In this document: piece after piece, positions 52,945 through 60,404 of the stretch
Layout: each line of letters starts with the position of its first letter
Position numbering within the stretch: the stretch's first letter is position 1
DNA from: an uncultured Prevotellaceae bacterium
GTDB taxonomy: Bacteria; Bacteroidota; Bacteroidia; Bacteroidales; Bacteroidaceae
NCBI GenBank assembly: GCA_902781315.1
Contig: CACZIT010000004.1
Location: 62,001 to 126,000, forward strand
DNA: 64,000 bases
Direction of reading: 5' to 3'
Notes under the pieces: generated by a model
Told to the model about the DNA's origin: nothing
What the model saw: the letters and a program-made list of their open reading frames with translations, nothing else
The model's database searches: none
Program-made: the position numbers and the translations under genes

Positions 52945-55086
52945 ATGGCAGCAATTGGAAAAATCAGAAGCTGGGGGCCAGTGCTCGTAAGTGTTATCGC
53001 ACTGGCTCTGTTTGCATTCATCGCCGAAGAGGCAGTACGTTCATGCGAGTCATCCCGCAATGATCAGCGCCAGCAAGTCGGCTCAGTGTTAGGTGAAAAA
53101 ATCAACGTGCAGGAGTTCCAGAAACTCGTTGATGAGTATCAGGAAGTCATCAAGATGCAGCAAGGACAGGACAACCTGTCTGAGGAGCAGCTCAATCAGG
53201 TGAAGGACGCCGTGTGGAACACATTCGTCCAGACCCGCATCATCGAGAACGAAGCCAAGAAGCTCGGTCTTACCGTGACGGATGCCGAAATGCAGGCCAT
53301 CCTCAAGGAAGGTACCAACCCCATGCTCATGCAGACTCCGTTCGTCAACCAGCAGACTGGTCGTTTCGACGCCAACGCCCTGCAGAAGTTCCTGGCCGAA
53401 TATAAGACCCAGCAGAGCACCAATCCTCAGCTGGCACGCCAGTATGAGACCATCTATCGCTACTGGACATTCATCGAGAAGACCCTGCGTCAGCAGACCC
53501 TCGCCCAGAAGTTCCAGAGCCTGCTCGGCCACTGCCTGCTCTCCAACCCCGTCGAGGCCAAGATGGCTTTCGATGCCGACAACACCGAGAGCAAAATCGA
53601 GCTCGCTTCCTTCCCCTACAGCAGCATTGCCGACGACAAGGTCCAGGTGAGCGATGCCGACCTCAAGGCTAAGTACGACGAGATGAAGAGCCGCTTCGCT
53701 CAGTATGTGGAGAGCCGCGACGTGAAGTTTGTCGACATCGAGGTGCAGGCTTCGGCCACCGACCGTGCCGAGATTCAGAAGCTCTTCCAGGGCTATCAGA
53801 AAGACCTCACCGAGGCTGCCGACCCCACAGAAGTGGTTCGCAAGAGCACCTCGCTCGTTCCCTATCTCGGCCTGCCCGTGGCTAAAGAAGCATTCCCCTC
53901 CGACATCGCAGCACACCTCGACTCCATGGGCGTAGGCGCCGTCTATGGTCCTATGGAGAGCAAGATGGACAACTCGCTCAACCTCATCAAGCTCGTTGCC
54001 AAGACCCAGCTGCCCGACTCCGTGCAGTATCGCCAGATTCAGGTGGGTGGTGCCACTCCCGACGAGGCCCACAAGCGTGCCGACTCCATCTTCAACGCCC
54101 TCAAGGCCGGTGCTGAGTTCGAGGCCCTTGCCAAGAAGTACGGCCAGACAGGCGAGAAGACCTGGCTCACCACACGTCAGTACCAGAGCGCTCCCTCTAT
54201 GGACAACGACACCAAGGGCTACCTGATGTCGCTCAACACGATGGCTCCCAACGAGCTGAAGAACATCACCCTCACCCAGGGCAACATCATCGTCCAGGTG
54301 CTCGACCGTAAGAACTTCATCACCAAGTACACCGCAGCCGTTGTCAAGAAGACCATCGACTTCTCGAAGGACACCTACAACGCTGCCTACAATAAGTTCA
54401 GCTCCTTCGTCAGCGCCAACCGCACTGCCGACGACATCGTGAAGAACGCTCCTAAGAGCGGCTATCAGGTGCAGGAGCGCAAGGACGTCACCACCGCCGA
54501 GCACTATCTGGCCAACATCCGCGGCACTCGCGATGCCCTGAAGTGGCTCTTCGAGGCTAAGGAAGGCGAGATCTCGCCCATGTACGAGTGTGGCGACAAC
54601 AACCACCTCCTCGTGGTTGTGCTCGACAAGATTCATAAGATTGGCAGCCGCGGCCTCGACGAGGAGCAGGTGAAGGAGTTCGTCAAGCAGGAAGTGCTGA
54701 AGGACAAGAAGGCCGAGCAGCTGCTCGCCAAGGCTAAGGACATCAAGAGCATTGCCGATGCCAAGGCCAAGGGTGCCAGCGTCGACTCTGTCAGCCAGAT
54801 CACGTTCTCTGCTCCCGTCTTCATCGCCTCCACCGGTGCCAGCGAGCCCTCTCTGAGCGGCGCTGTGGCAGCTACCGCCAAGGGTGCTTTCTCGAAGGCT
54901 CCCGTGAAGGGCAATGCCGGTGTCTACGTCTTCCAGGTGGTCGACAAGGTCAACCGCAACGTGAAGTACGATGCCAAGGCTCAGGAAGAGAAGATGCGCC
55001 AGCGTGCCATGCAGTACGCCAGCCAGTTCACCAACGAGCTCTATCGTAAGGCCAACGTCACCGACAACCGCTATCTCTTCTTCTAA
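52945..55086 (+). CDS. ppiD: PpiD/SurA-type peptidylprolyl isomerase, membrane-anchored
   Basis: A 713-residue periplasmic folding factor. One N-terminal helix (about 12-30, GPVLVSVIALALFAFIA) anchors it. The SurA_N/PpiD_N chaperone region follows (about 45-240, with EKINVQEFQKLVDEYQEVIK pieces and NEAKKLGLTVTDAEMQAIL). A parvulin (PpiC) rotamase domain lies at about 355-460 (QYRQIQVGG, ADSIFNALKAGAEFEALAKKYG), and a second, degenerate one-to-two-domain chaperone region fills the rest. It helps newly exported proteins fold near the Sec translocon. The length and layout fit Bacteroidota PpiD. A terminator hairpin follows. Confidence 0.92.
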   Translation: MAAIGKIRSWGPVLVSVIALALFAFIAEEAVRSCESSRNDQRQQVGSVLGEKINVQEFQKLVDEYQEVIKMQQGQDNLSEEQLNQVKDAVWNTFVQTRIIENEAKKLGLTVTDAEMQAILKEGTNPMLMQTPFVNQQTGRFDANALQKFLAEYKTQQSTNPQLARQYETIYRYWTFIEKTLRQQTLAQKFQSLLGHCLLSNPVEAKMAFDADNTESKIELASFPYSSIADDKVQVSDADLKAKYDEMKSRFAQYVESRDVKFVDIEVQASATDRAEIQKLFQGYQKDLTEAADPTEVVRKSTSLVPYLGLPVAKEAFPSDIAAHLDSMGVGAVYGPMESKMDNSLNLIKLVAKTQLPDSVQYRQIQVGGATPDEAHKRADSIFNALKAGAEFEALAKKYGQTGEKTWLTTRQYQSAPSMDNDTKGYLMSLNTMAPNELKNITLTQGNIIVQVLDRKNFITKYTAAVVKKTIDFSKDTYNAAYNKFSSFVSANRTADDIVKNAPKSGYQVQERKDVTTAEHYLANIRGTRDALKWLFEAKEGEISPMYECGDNNHLLVVVLDKIHKIGSRGLDEEQVKEFVKQEVLKDKKAEQLLAKAKDIKSIADAKAKGASVDSVSQITFSAPVFIASTGASEPSLSGAVAATAKGAFSKAPVKGNAGVYVFQVVDKVNRNVKYDAKAQEEKMRQRAMQYASQFTNELYRKANVTDNRYLFF

Positions 55087-55132
55087 TAGCCCCCGAAACG
55101 GGACACACCCCTCCCGTTTATCATCCCCAACA

Positions 55133-55170
55133 AAAAGGTCCCGGTGCCCAGCGCATCGGGATCTTTTGTT
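55133..55170 (+). terminator. Terminator after ppiD
   Basis: AAAAGGTCCCGGTGC pairs with GCATCGGGATCTTTT (two wobbles) around a short loop, followed by a T-rich tail. It starts 47 bases after the stop. Confidence 0.85.
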
Positions 55171-55304
55171 TGTTTTATCCTCCCAACTCAGTCTTGCAGC
55201 CTTTCACCTTTCACGCCTTCCTTATGTCAGTTTACGGTACTTGCCCTTTTATTTCATACGGCAAAGGGATTGGCGGAAAAAAAAGGCAGTGGAAAAGTTG
55301 CAAG

Positions 55305-55488
55305 GCTGCAAGGCTGCAAACTGCATGACGTTTTTTTCGGCGGCGAGATGAGAAGAGTAAGGAAAATATTGTATAATATTTATATAACTAATTGATATAT
55401 AATAAATTACACTATTATAATATATATTTTTTAACTTCTCTTCCGTCCTTCACTAAAAAAAAACGCATGCAATTTGCAGCTTTGCAGC
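55305..55488. repeat. AT-rich segment bounded by long inverted repeats
   Basis: A left arm at 55305-55337 (GCTGCAAGGCTGCAAACTGC, then ATGACGTTTTTTT) is mirrored by a right arm at 55455-55488 whose reverse complement reads GCTGCAAAGCTGCAAATTGC, then ATGCGTTTTTTTTT. Inside are about 117 bases, very AT-rich, without an ORF. The layout is that of a small non-autonomous inverted-repeat element. No flanking target-site duplication is clear to me. Confidence 0.75.
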
Positions 55489-55526
55489 CCAGCTTCACGC
55501 GCAGGAGGCGTGCTCCGTAAGTTGCA

Positions 55527-55600
55527 GAGCTATGCGCTGGAGGATAGAGAGCTATGCGCTGGAGGATAGAGAGCAGTGCTCCGGAGGATAGAGAGCATTG
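55527..55600. repeat. 22-bp tandem array GAGCTATGCGCTGGAGGATA
   Basis: Two identical 22-base units at 55527 and 55549 are followed by a diverged one at 55571 and a partial one at 55593. Part of the 1145-base gene-free gap between ppiD and the acidic protein gene. Confidence 0.85.
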
Positions 55601-55602
55601 GG

Positions 55603-55949
55603 GCGTGCCGTTAGGTACGCGATAAGGGTAGCCAGCCGTTTCAACGGCTGGTATAACGGGGGTGTAATTAGTTGCGGTGTGCCGTAGGTACAGCGACATA
55701 AGAGGCGATATGAGGGAAAGAAGCAGATAATGTCGCGTACCTAAAGGCACGCTAGCTTGTGTGGGGGATGCCGTTACCAGCCAATGAATTGGCTGGCTAC
55801 CACTATCCCGTCCCTACGGGACTTTTGCATGCTGCACAGCCCCAAATCCCGTTTCTACGGGACTCTTACATGCTACACAGCCCCAAATCTCGTTCCTACG
55901 GGACTTTTAACACGCTAAGACTGCCCATGTCGCGTATCTGAAGGCACGC
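55603..55949. repeat. Inverted GCGTGCC...GTACGCGA boxes with two palindromes
   Basis: GCGTGCCGTTAGGTACGCGA occurs at 55603. A diverged copy lies near 55677. Reverse-complement copies are at 55733-55752 (TCGCGTACCTAAAGGCACGC) and 55930-55949. Between them are the perfect hairpins CCAGCCGTT/AACGGCTGG (55632-55651) and CCAGCCAAT/ATTGGCTGG (55777-55796). The arrangement is symmetrical and contains no ORF. Confidence 0.75.
55806..55916. repeat. 41-bp tandem array with CCCGT...ACGGG hairpins
   Basis: Units beginning TCCCGTCCCTACGGGACTTT start at 55806, 55847 and 55888, exactly 41 bases apart, the last partial. Each holds a TCCCGT/ACGGGA hairpin followed by CTTTT and a CATGCTNCACAG string. Confidence 0.85.
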
Positions 55950-55987
55950 CTTTCCCCTGCTGGCGTATGTCGTGAGGGGGCATTTGG

Positions 55988-56112
55988 AGGGTGTGGAAGC
56001 ATGCTCTGCATGGTGTGGATGGGTGCTCTGCATGGTATGGATGGGTGTTCTGCATGGTGTGGAAGGGTGCTCTGCATGGCGTGGAAGCATGCTCTGCATG
56101 GTGTGTGAGGGG
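55988..56112. repeat. 22-bp tandem array TGCTCTGCATGGTGTGGAAG
   Basis: TGCTCTGCATGG occurs at 56002, 56024, 56046 (one change), 56068 and 56090, exactly 22 bases apart, with flanking half units. It lies in the same gap as the other arrays. Confidence 0.88.
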
Positions 56113-56121
56113 GCTTTTGTT

Positions 56122-56190
56122 GGGGCATGAAAAAGCCCTCCGTTGAAGGGGGCATTGTGGGGGCATGAAAAAGCCCTCCGTTGAAGGGGG
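56122..56190. repeat. Direct 31-bp duplication at the end of the acidic protein gene
   Basis: The same 31 bases (GGGGCATGAAAAAGCCCTCC and on) occur at 56122-56152 and 56160-56190. The second copy forms the terminator of the gene on the minus strand; the first is an extra copy of half of it. Confidence 0.85.
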
Positions 56191-56197
56191 GAGGGCT
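56168..56197 (-). terminator. Terminator of the acidic protein gene
   Basis: On the minus strand AGCCCTCC pairs with GGAGGGCT around a short loop and is followed by TTTT. It lies 35 bases beyond the stop codon. Confidence 0.85.
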
Positions 56198-56231
56198 GTT
56201 GTATGGTTCTATTATAAAGAGGGAGGGGGAG

Positions 56232-57047
56232 TTAGTATTCGTCGTCGTCGCTGACTTCTGCGGCATCGAGGCTCAGGTCGTCGGGGTCGGTCTCGAAGGT
56301 GGTGCGATAGCTTTCCTCGGTGAGCTTGTCTTCATCGAAGTCGTCATCGTCGTCATCGTCGTATTCGTCGTCGCGCTCCTCAATGGCCTCGTCGTCGAGT
56401 TCCTCTTCGTCCTCGCTCATTTCCTCTTCGTACTTCATCTTGGGCTTCTCCACCATGGGCTTCTTCTTGGCGAAGATGGCTTCTACCCACGTGCCCTTGG
56501 GAATCTCGAGCACGTCGAACCCGTCGTCCACTTTCTTCTCGTACATGCCGCCTGACTTGTGAAGTCGGTCCTGGGGCAGGGTGGTGGTGCTGATTTCGAA
56601 GCCGCTCTCGATGATGTCCTGTATGCTTTGTGAGAGCGAGTCCCAGCCTCCTCCGAAGTTGCGGTCGAGCACTTCCAGGAGCTTGGCAGCTGAAATGTGG
56701 CGAATGTTTTCGTAGGTGAGGTCGGTGACTCTCATGATGGGTCGCTTCTTGAGTGCCAGCTTCAGGCGGGTGTTCTCGTCGAGCTTGATGGTTCCGATTT
56801 TGAATCCTCGGTCTTCGTATTTCTTGAGTACTTCGGGCTTGTCGACCTTGACCTCTTCTATTTCGAAGGCACTGCGCACGATGTCCATGTAGTGGCGATA
56901 GTTCTCCTTGAGGTCGGCATCTCTCTCTGCTACCTCATACATGCGGAAAATGTCGTTCTCCTGAATATCCCACACACAGCTCTTGTTAAGTGTTTTCAGG
57001 GTAATTGTTTTTTGTTCCTGATTTTTTTGTTCTTTTTGCTCTTTCAT
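56232..57047 (-). CDS. Conserved-looking protein with a very acidic tail, function unknown
   Basis: A 271-residue cytoplasmic protein (no signal, no membrane segment). The start chosen is MKEQKEQKNQEQ at 57047, 22 bases after a -7 box. The N-terminus is Lys/Gln/Glu-rich. A globular part (about 20-185) includes NENDIFRMYEVAERD-like, MDIVRSAFEIEEVKV, and IRHISAAKLLEVLDRNFGGG strings. The tail (about 205-271) is dominated by Asp and Glu, with an unbroken run of eight Asp and few positive charges. Such tails occur in DNA mimics, RNA polymerase delta subunits and chaperone-like proteins, but I see no family signature. A homologue in relatives is expected, judging from the ordered core; I cannot name it. 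Confidence 0.65.
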   Translation of the reverse strand: MKEQKEQKNQEQKTITLKTLNKSCVWDIQENDIFRMYEVAERDADLKENYRHYMDIVRSAFEIEEVKVDKPEVLKKYEDRGFKIGTIKLDENTRLKLALKKRPIMRVTDLTYENIRHISAAKLLEVLDRNFGGGWDSLSQSIQDIIESGFEISTTTLPQDRLHKSGGMYEKKVDDGFDVLEIPKGTWVEAIFAKKKPMVEKPKMKYEEEMSEDEEELDDEAIEERDDEYDDDDDDDFDEDKLTEESYRTTFETDPDDLSLDAAEVSDDDEY

Positions 57048-57068
57048 ACATTTTGACGTTTGTGGCTG

Positions 57069-57076
57069 CAAAAGTA
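57069..57076 (-). promoter_or_regulatory. -7 promoter box of the acidic protein gene
   Basis: TACTTTTG on the minus strand, 22 bases before the start at 57047, supports that start over the longer frame. Confidence 0.6.
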
Positions 57077-57172
57077 AATACTTTATGCTGAATGAGCAAA
57101 CTTTTTGGCTGTTTTTTTTCGGGTAGAGAGAAAAAACTTTCTACTTTGCATGTGAAACTTGAAAGTTTTTCG

Positions 57173-57180
57173 TACCTTTG
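57173..57180 (+). promoter_or_regulatory. -7 promoter box of rarA, very close to the start codon
   Basis: TACCTTTG ends 9 bases before the ATG at 57190, which leaves a leader of only a few bases. Confidence 0.55.
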
Positions 57181-57189
57181 TCATCAATT

Positions 57190-58467
57190 ATGAGTGAACC
57201 ATTGGCTGAAAGAATGCGTCCGCGCTCGCTCGACGACTACGTTGGGCAGCAGCATTTGGTGGGCGAAGGTGCCGTGCTGAGGAAGATGATAGACTCGGGG
57301 CGCATCTCTTCGTTTATCCTGTGGGGCCCTCCCGGGGTGGGCAAGACGACGCTGGCACAGATTATTGCCAACAAGCTGGACACGCCTTTCTACACGCTGT
57401 CGGCTGTGACGAGCGGCGTGAAGGATGTGCGCGATGTGATTGAGAAGGCTAAGTCGAGCCGTTTCTTCTCGCAGGCGTCGCCGATATTGTTCATCGACGA
57501 GATTCACCGTTTCTCGAAGTCTCAGCAGGACTCGCTGCTGGGTGCTGTGGAGCGGGGCGTGGTGACGCTCATTGGTGCCACGACGGAGAATCCTTCGTTT
57601 GAGGTGATTCGTCCGCTGCTGTCGCGTTGCCAGCTGTACGTGCTGAAGTCGCTGGAGAAGGCCGACCTGATGAAGCTGTTGCAGCGGGCCATCACGGAGG
57701 ATGTGGAGCTGTCGAAGCGCCAGATAGAGCTGAAGGAGACGGGGGCGCTGCTGCGCTACAGCGGCGGCGATGCGCGTAAGCTGCTGAACATTCTGGAGCT
57801 GGTGGTGGAGTCGGAGATGGACCGCAAGGTGGTCATCAGCGACGAGCTTGTGGAGAAGCGTCTGCAGCAGAATCCGCTGGCTTACGACAAGGATGGCGAG
57901 ATGCACTACGACATCATCTCTGCCTTCATCAAGAGTATTCGCGGAAGCGACCCTGATGCTGCCCTCTACTGGATGGCTCGCATGATAGAGGGTGGGGAGG
58001 ACCCGCAGTTCATTGCCCGCCGACTGGTCATCAGCGCCTCGGAGGACATCGGTCTGGCCAATCCCAACGCGCTGTTGCTGGCCAATGCTGCGTTTGATGC
58101 GGTGATGAAGATTGGATGGCCCGAGGGGCGCATTCCGCTGGCCGAAGCTGCGGTGTATCTGGCCACTTCGCCCAAGAGCAATTCGGCCTACATGGGCATT
58201 GCCGAGGCGCTCTCGGAGGTGAAGCAGACGGGCAACCTGCCTGTGCCGCTGCATCTGCGCAATGCTCCCACCAGCCTGATGAAGGAGCTGGGCTACAGCG
58301 ACGGCTATAAGTACAGCCACGACTTCCCGGGCCACTTCGTGGAGCAGCAATATTTGCCCGACGAGCTGGTGAAGGCCCGTTTCTGGCATGCCCAACACTC
58401 GCCGTCGGAGGAGAAGCTCTATCAGAACATGCTGCGCTGCTGGGGCGAGCGGTTCAAAGAGGAGTGA
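57190..58467 (+). CDS. rarA: Replication-associated recombination protein RarA (MgsA)
   Basis: A 425-residue clamp-loader-like AAA+ ATPase that acts at stalled replication forks. The start MSEPLAERMRPRSLDDYVGQ at 57190 is the normal family N-terminus. Walker A is WGPPGVGKTTLA (about 44-55), Walker B ILFIDEIHRFSKSQQD (about 99-114), and sensor 1 is in LIGATTENPSFEV (about 131-143). The C-terminal tetramerisation and MgsA domain contains DPDAALYWMARMIEGGEDP (about 256) and LANAAFDAVMKIGWPEGRIPLAEA (pieces near 297-320). Complete and of normal length. Its transcript is predicted to be almost leaderless. Confidence 0.96.
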   Translation: MSEPLAERMRPRSLDDYVGQQHLVGEGAVLRKMIDSGRISSFILWGPPGVGKTTLAQIIANKLDTPFYTLSAVTSGVKDVRDVIEKAKSSRFFSQASPILFIDEIHRFSKSQQDSLLGAVERGVVTLIGATTENPSFEVIRPLLSRCQLYVLKSLEKADLMKLLQRAITEDVELSKRQIELKETGALLRYSGGDARKLLNILELVVESEMDRKVVISDELVEKRLQQNPLAYDKDGEMHYDIISAFIKSIRGSDPDAALYWMARMIEGGEDPQFIARRLVISASEDIGLANPNALLLANAAFDAVMKIGWPEGRIPLAEAAVYLATSPKSNSAYMGIAEALSEVKQTGNLPVPLHLRNAPTSLMKELGYSDGYKYSHDFPGHFVEQQYLPDELVKARFWHAQHSPSEEKLYQNMLRCWGERFKEE

Positions 58468-58479
58468 CGGGAGAGAAGC

Positions 58480-58700
58480 CCCCAAGGGGCGCACAACAAG
58501 AAGAAGCGGTACGATGGTGCGACATCTTCGAAGTCGCCCCTCCCTGCATAGTTGCATCTACCGCAGGTCTTGACCTGCGGTTATGCATAGTGAGACCTCT
58601 CCGAGGTCCTTGTGGCCGCCCGGCTCTGCCGCTTTCTTTCTCCATAACATTACGAAAGCGGCCCTCTGGGGCGATTACGTAGCGGAGCGGAGTAAAAAAA
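58480..58700. repeat. Hairpin-rich intergenic segment after rarA
   Basis: The gap of 283 bases holds a perfect palindrome CCGCAGGTC.GACCTGCGG (58561-58580) and GACCTC/GAGGTC (58592-58606). It also holds TGCATAGTTGCAT and a GAAGC-type GCC-rich end with GCGGAGCGGAG. No T-run is obvious, so it is more like a structured repeat than a simple terminator. No ORF with coding character is present. Confidence 0.6.
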
Positions 58701-58750
58701 CAAGTATATATCCCTATAAAAAAAAGATAGAAAACGGAAAAACAGTTATT

Positions 58751-59719
58751 ATGAGTAAGAAGATGAAAATCGTAGAATTGGACGGCTATGCTGCCAATCC
58801 GGGCGACCTCTCGTGGGAACCCTTGCAGGAGCTTGGCGAACTGACGGTGTACGACCGCACCTCTGCCTCACTGGTTGTGGAGCGGGCCAAGGATGCCGAC
58901 ATTATATTAATCAATAAGGTGTTGATAGACGAGGAGGTGCTTTCGCAGCTGCCCCGGCTGAAATATATCGGAGTGCTGGCCACGGGCTACAACGTGGTGG
59001 ACGTGGAGGCTGCCACGCGCCACGGGGTGGTGGTGACCAATATTCCTGCCTACAGCACGGAGAGCGTTGCGCAGATGACGTTTGCCCACATCCTGAACAT
59101 CACCAACCGCATAGGCCACTATGCGCGCCAGAGCCGCGAGGGACGCTGGAGCCACAATCCCGACTTCTGCTATTGGGACACCCACCTCTGCGAGTTGGCA
59201 GGCAAGACCATCGGCATCGTGGGACTGGGCAACATCGGACAGCGCGTGGCCTGCATAGCCCGCTACTTCGGCATGGATGTCTTTGCCTACACGAGCAAGA
59301 ACTCTGCCGACCTGCCCGAGGGCATTCAGAAGACCACGATGGACGGTCTGCTGGCCGTGAGCGACATCATCACCCTGCACTGCCCGCTGAACGAGCAGAC
59401 GCGCCACCTCATCAACGCCGAGACGCTGGCCAAGATGAAGGAGGGCAGCATCCTTATCAACACGGGACGCGGCCCGCTGGTCGACGAGCAGGCTGTGGCC
59501 GACGCCCTGGCTTCGGGCCATCTGCTGGGCTATGGTGCCGACGTGATGATTGACGAGCCGCCTTCGGCCAACAATCCTCTGCTGGCTCAGCCCAATGCCT
59601 TCATCACGCCCCACATTGCCTGGGCCACGCGTGAGGCCCGTCAGCGGCTGATGGACGTGTGTGTGAAGAACGTGAAGGCGTTCATCGAGGGTCACCCCAC
59701 GAACGCTGTCAATGGTTGA
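58751..59719 (+). CDS. D-2-hydroxyacid dehydrogenase (glycerate dehydrogenase/hydroxypyruvate reductase-like)
   Basis: A 322-residue NAD(P)-dependent dehydrogenase that interconverts 2-hydroxy and 2-keto acids. The start MSKKMKIVELDG at 58751 is preferred over a 56-residue longer frame running back through the structured gap. The Rossmann nucleotide site is TIGIVGLGNIGQRVA (about 152-166). The catalytic residues are Arg240 in NTGRGPLV, Glu269 in DVMIDEPP and His288 in TPHIAWA. The loop LATGYNVVDVEAA (about 75-87) binds the substrate carboxylate. The family fits hydroxypyruvate or glyoxylate reduction best, but related enzymes act on other acids. The TRIC-type gene overlaps its end. Confidence 0.9.
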   Translation: MSKKMKIVELDGYAANPGDLSWEPLQELGELTVYDRTSASLVVERAKDADIILINKVLIDEEVLSQLPRLKYIGVLATGYNVVDVEAATRHGVVVTNIPAYSTESVAQMTFAHILNITNRIGHYARQSREGRWSHNPDFCYWDTHLCELAGKTIGIVGLGNIGQRVACIARYFGMDVFAYTSKNSADLPEGIQKTTMDGLLAVSDIITLHCPLNEQTRHLINAETLAKMKEGSILINTGRGPLVDEQAVADALASGHLLGYGADVMIDEPPSANNPLLAQPNAFITPHIAWATREARQRLMDVCVKNVKAFIEGHPTNAVNG

Positions 59720-60389
59720 AAACGCTACCCAACCACTACGCATGATAGAATACGATCCTGAATTGATGCAAACCGTGCAGCATGTCATAGAGTTTCTGGG
59801 CACGTTTGCTTTCGCCATTTCCGGCATCCGGCATGCTGCTGCCTGCCGGTTCGACTGGTTTGGCGGCTTTGTCTGTGGAGTGTGTGTGGCCATCGGTGGC
59901 GGCACGCTGCGCGATGTCATGCTGGGCGTCGTTCCTTTCTGGATGACGTCGCCCTTCTACATCATCTGCACGCTGCTGGCCCAGGTGTTTGTCATTCTCT
60001 TCGCCCGTTCGCTGAAGCGTCTCGACAATGCCTGGTTTGTCTTCGACACCCTTGGCCTTGCACTCTTCACGATAGCCGGCTTGCAGAAGACGCTCGACTG
60101 CGGGCATGCCATGTGGGTGGCCATCCTGATGGGCTGCATCACGGGTAGTGCCGGCGGTGTGATTCGCGACATCTTCCTGAACCGCACCCCGCTTATTTTC
60201 CGCAAGGAAATCTATGCTATGGCCAGCATCGTGGGCGGCATTCTCTACTGGCTGCTCTTGCTGAGCAATGCTGGAGTGGCGCTGGCCTCTGCCGTCACGT
60301 TTGTCTTCATCTGCCTGGTCAGGGCCTTGGCCATGAAGTATCACATCTCGCTCCCGCAATTGCGGTTGGAGGAAGGAGAAGAGCCCTGA
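59712..60389 (+). CDS. TRIC-type cation channel family protein (UPF0126)
   Basis: A 225-residue membrane protein of the trimeric intracellular cation channel/YadS family with seven predicted helices. Two glycine-rich repeats, AIGGGTLRDVMLG (about 60-72) and GSAGGVIRDIFLN (about 144-156), mark the internally duplicated fold. FAFAISGIRHAAACRFDWFG near residues 32-50 is the conserved first helix. The first ATG at 59712 overlaps the dehydrogenase stop by 8 bases; an ATG at 59742 is an equally good start and closer to family length. Bacterial members conduct K+ or may move small organic molecules. The gene converges on the symporter gene with 15 bases between stops. Confidence 0.87.
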   Translation: MVENATQPLRMIEYDPELMQTVQHVIEFLGTFAFAISGIRHAAACRFDWFGGFVCGVCVAIGGGTLRDVMLGVVPFWMTSPFYIICTLLAQVFVILFARSLKRLDNAWFVFDTLGLALFTIAGLQKTLDCGHAMWVAILMGCITGSAGGVIRDIFLNRTPLIFRKEIYAMASIVGGILYWLLLLSNAGVALASAVTFVFICLVRALAMKYHISLPQLRLEEGEEP

Positions 60390-60404
60390 CGCGGTTTTAG
60401 CTTA

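Noticed and set aside
53089-54636. 515-codon open frame antisense to ppiD
   Set aside because: Low-complexity Leu/Val/Gly/Glu composition typical of a reversed coding strand; ppiD has clear domains.
58583-58750. 56-residue N-terminal extension of the 2-hydroxyacid dehydrogenase
   Set aside because: It runs through the palindrome-rich gap and has no similarity to the family; MSKKMKIVELDG is the natural start.
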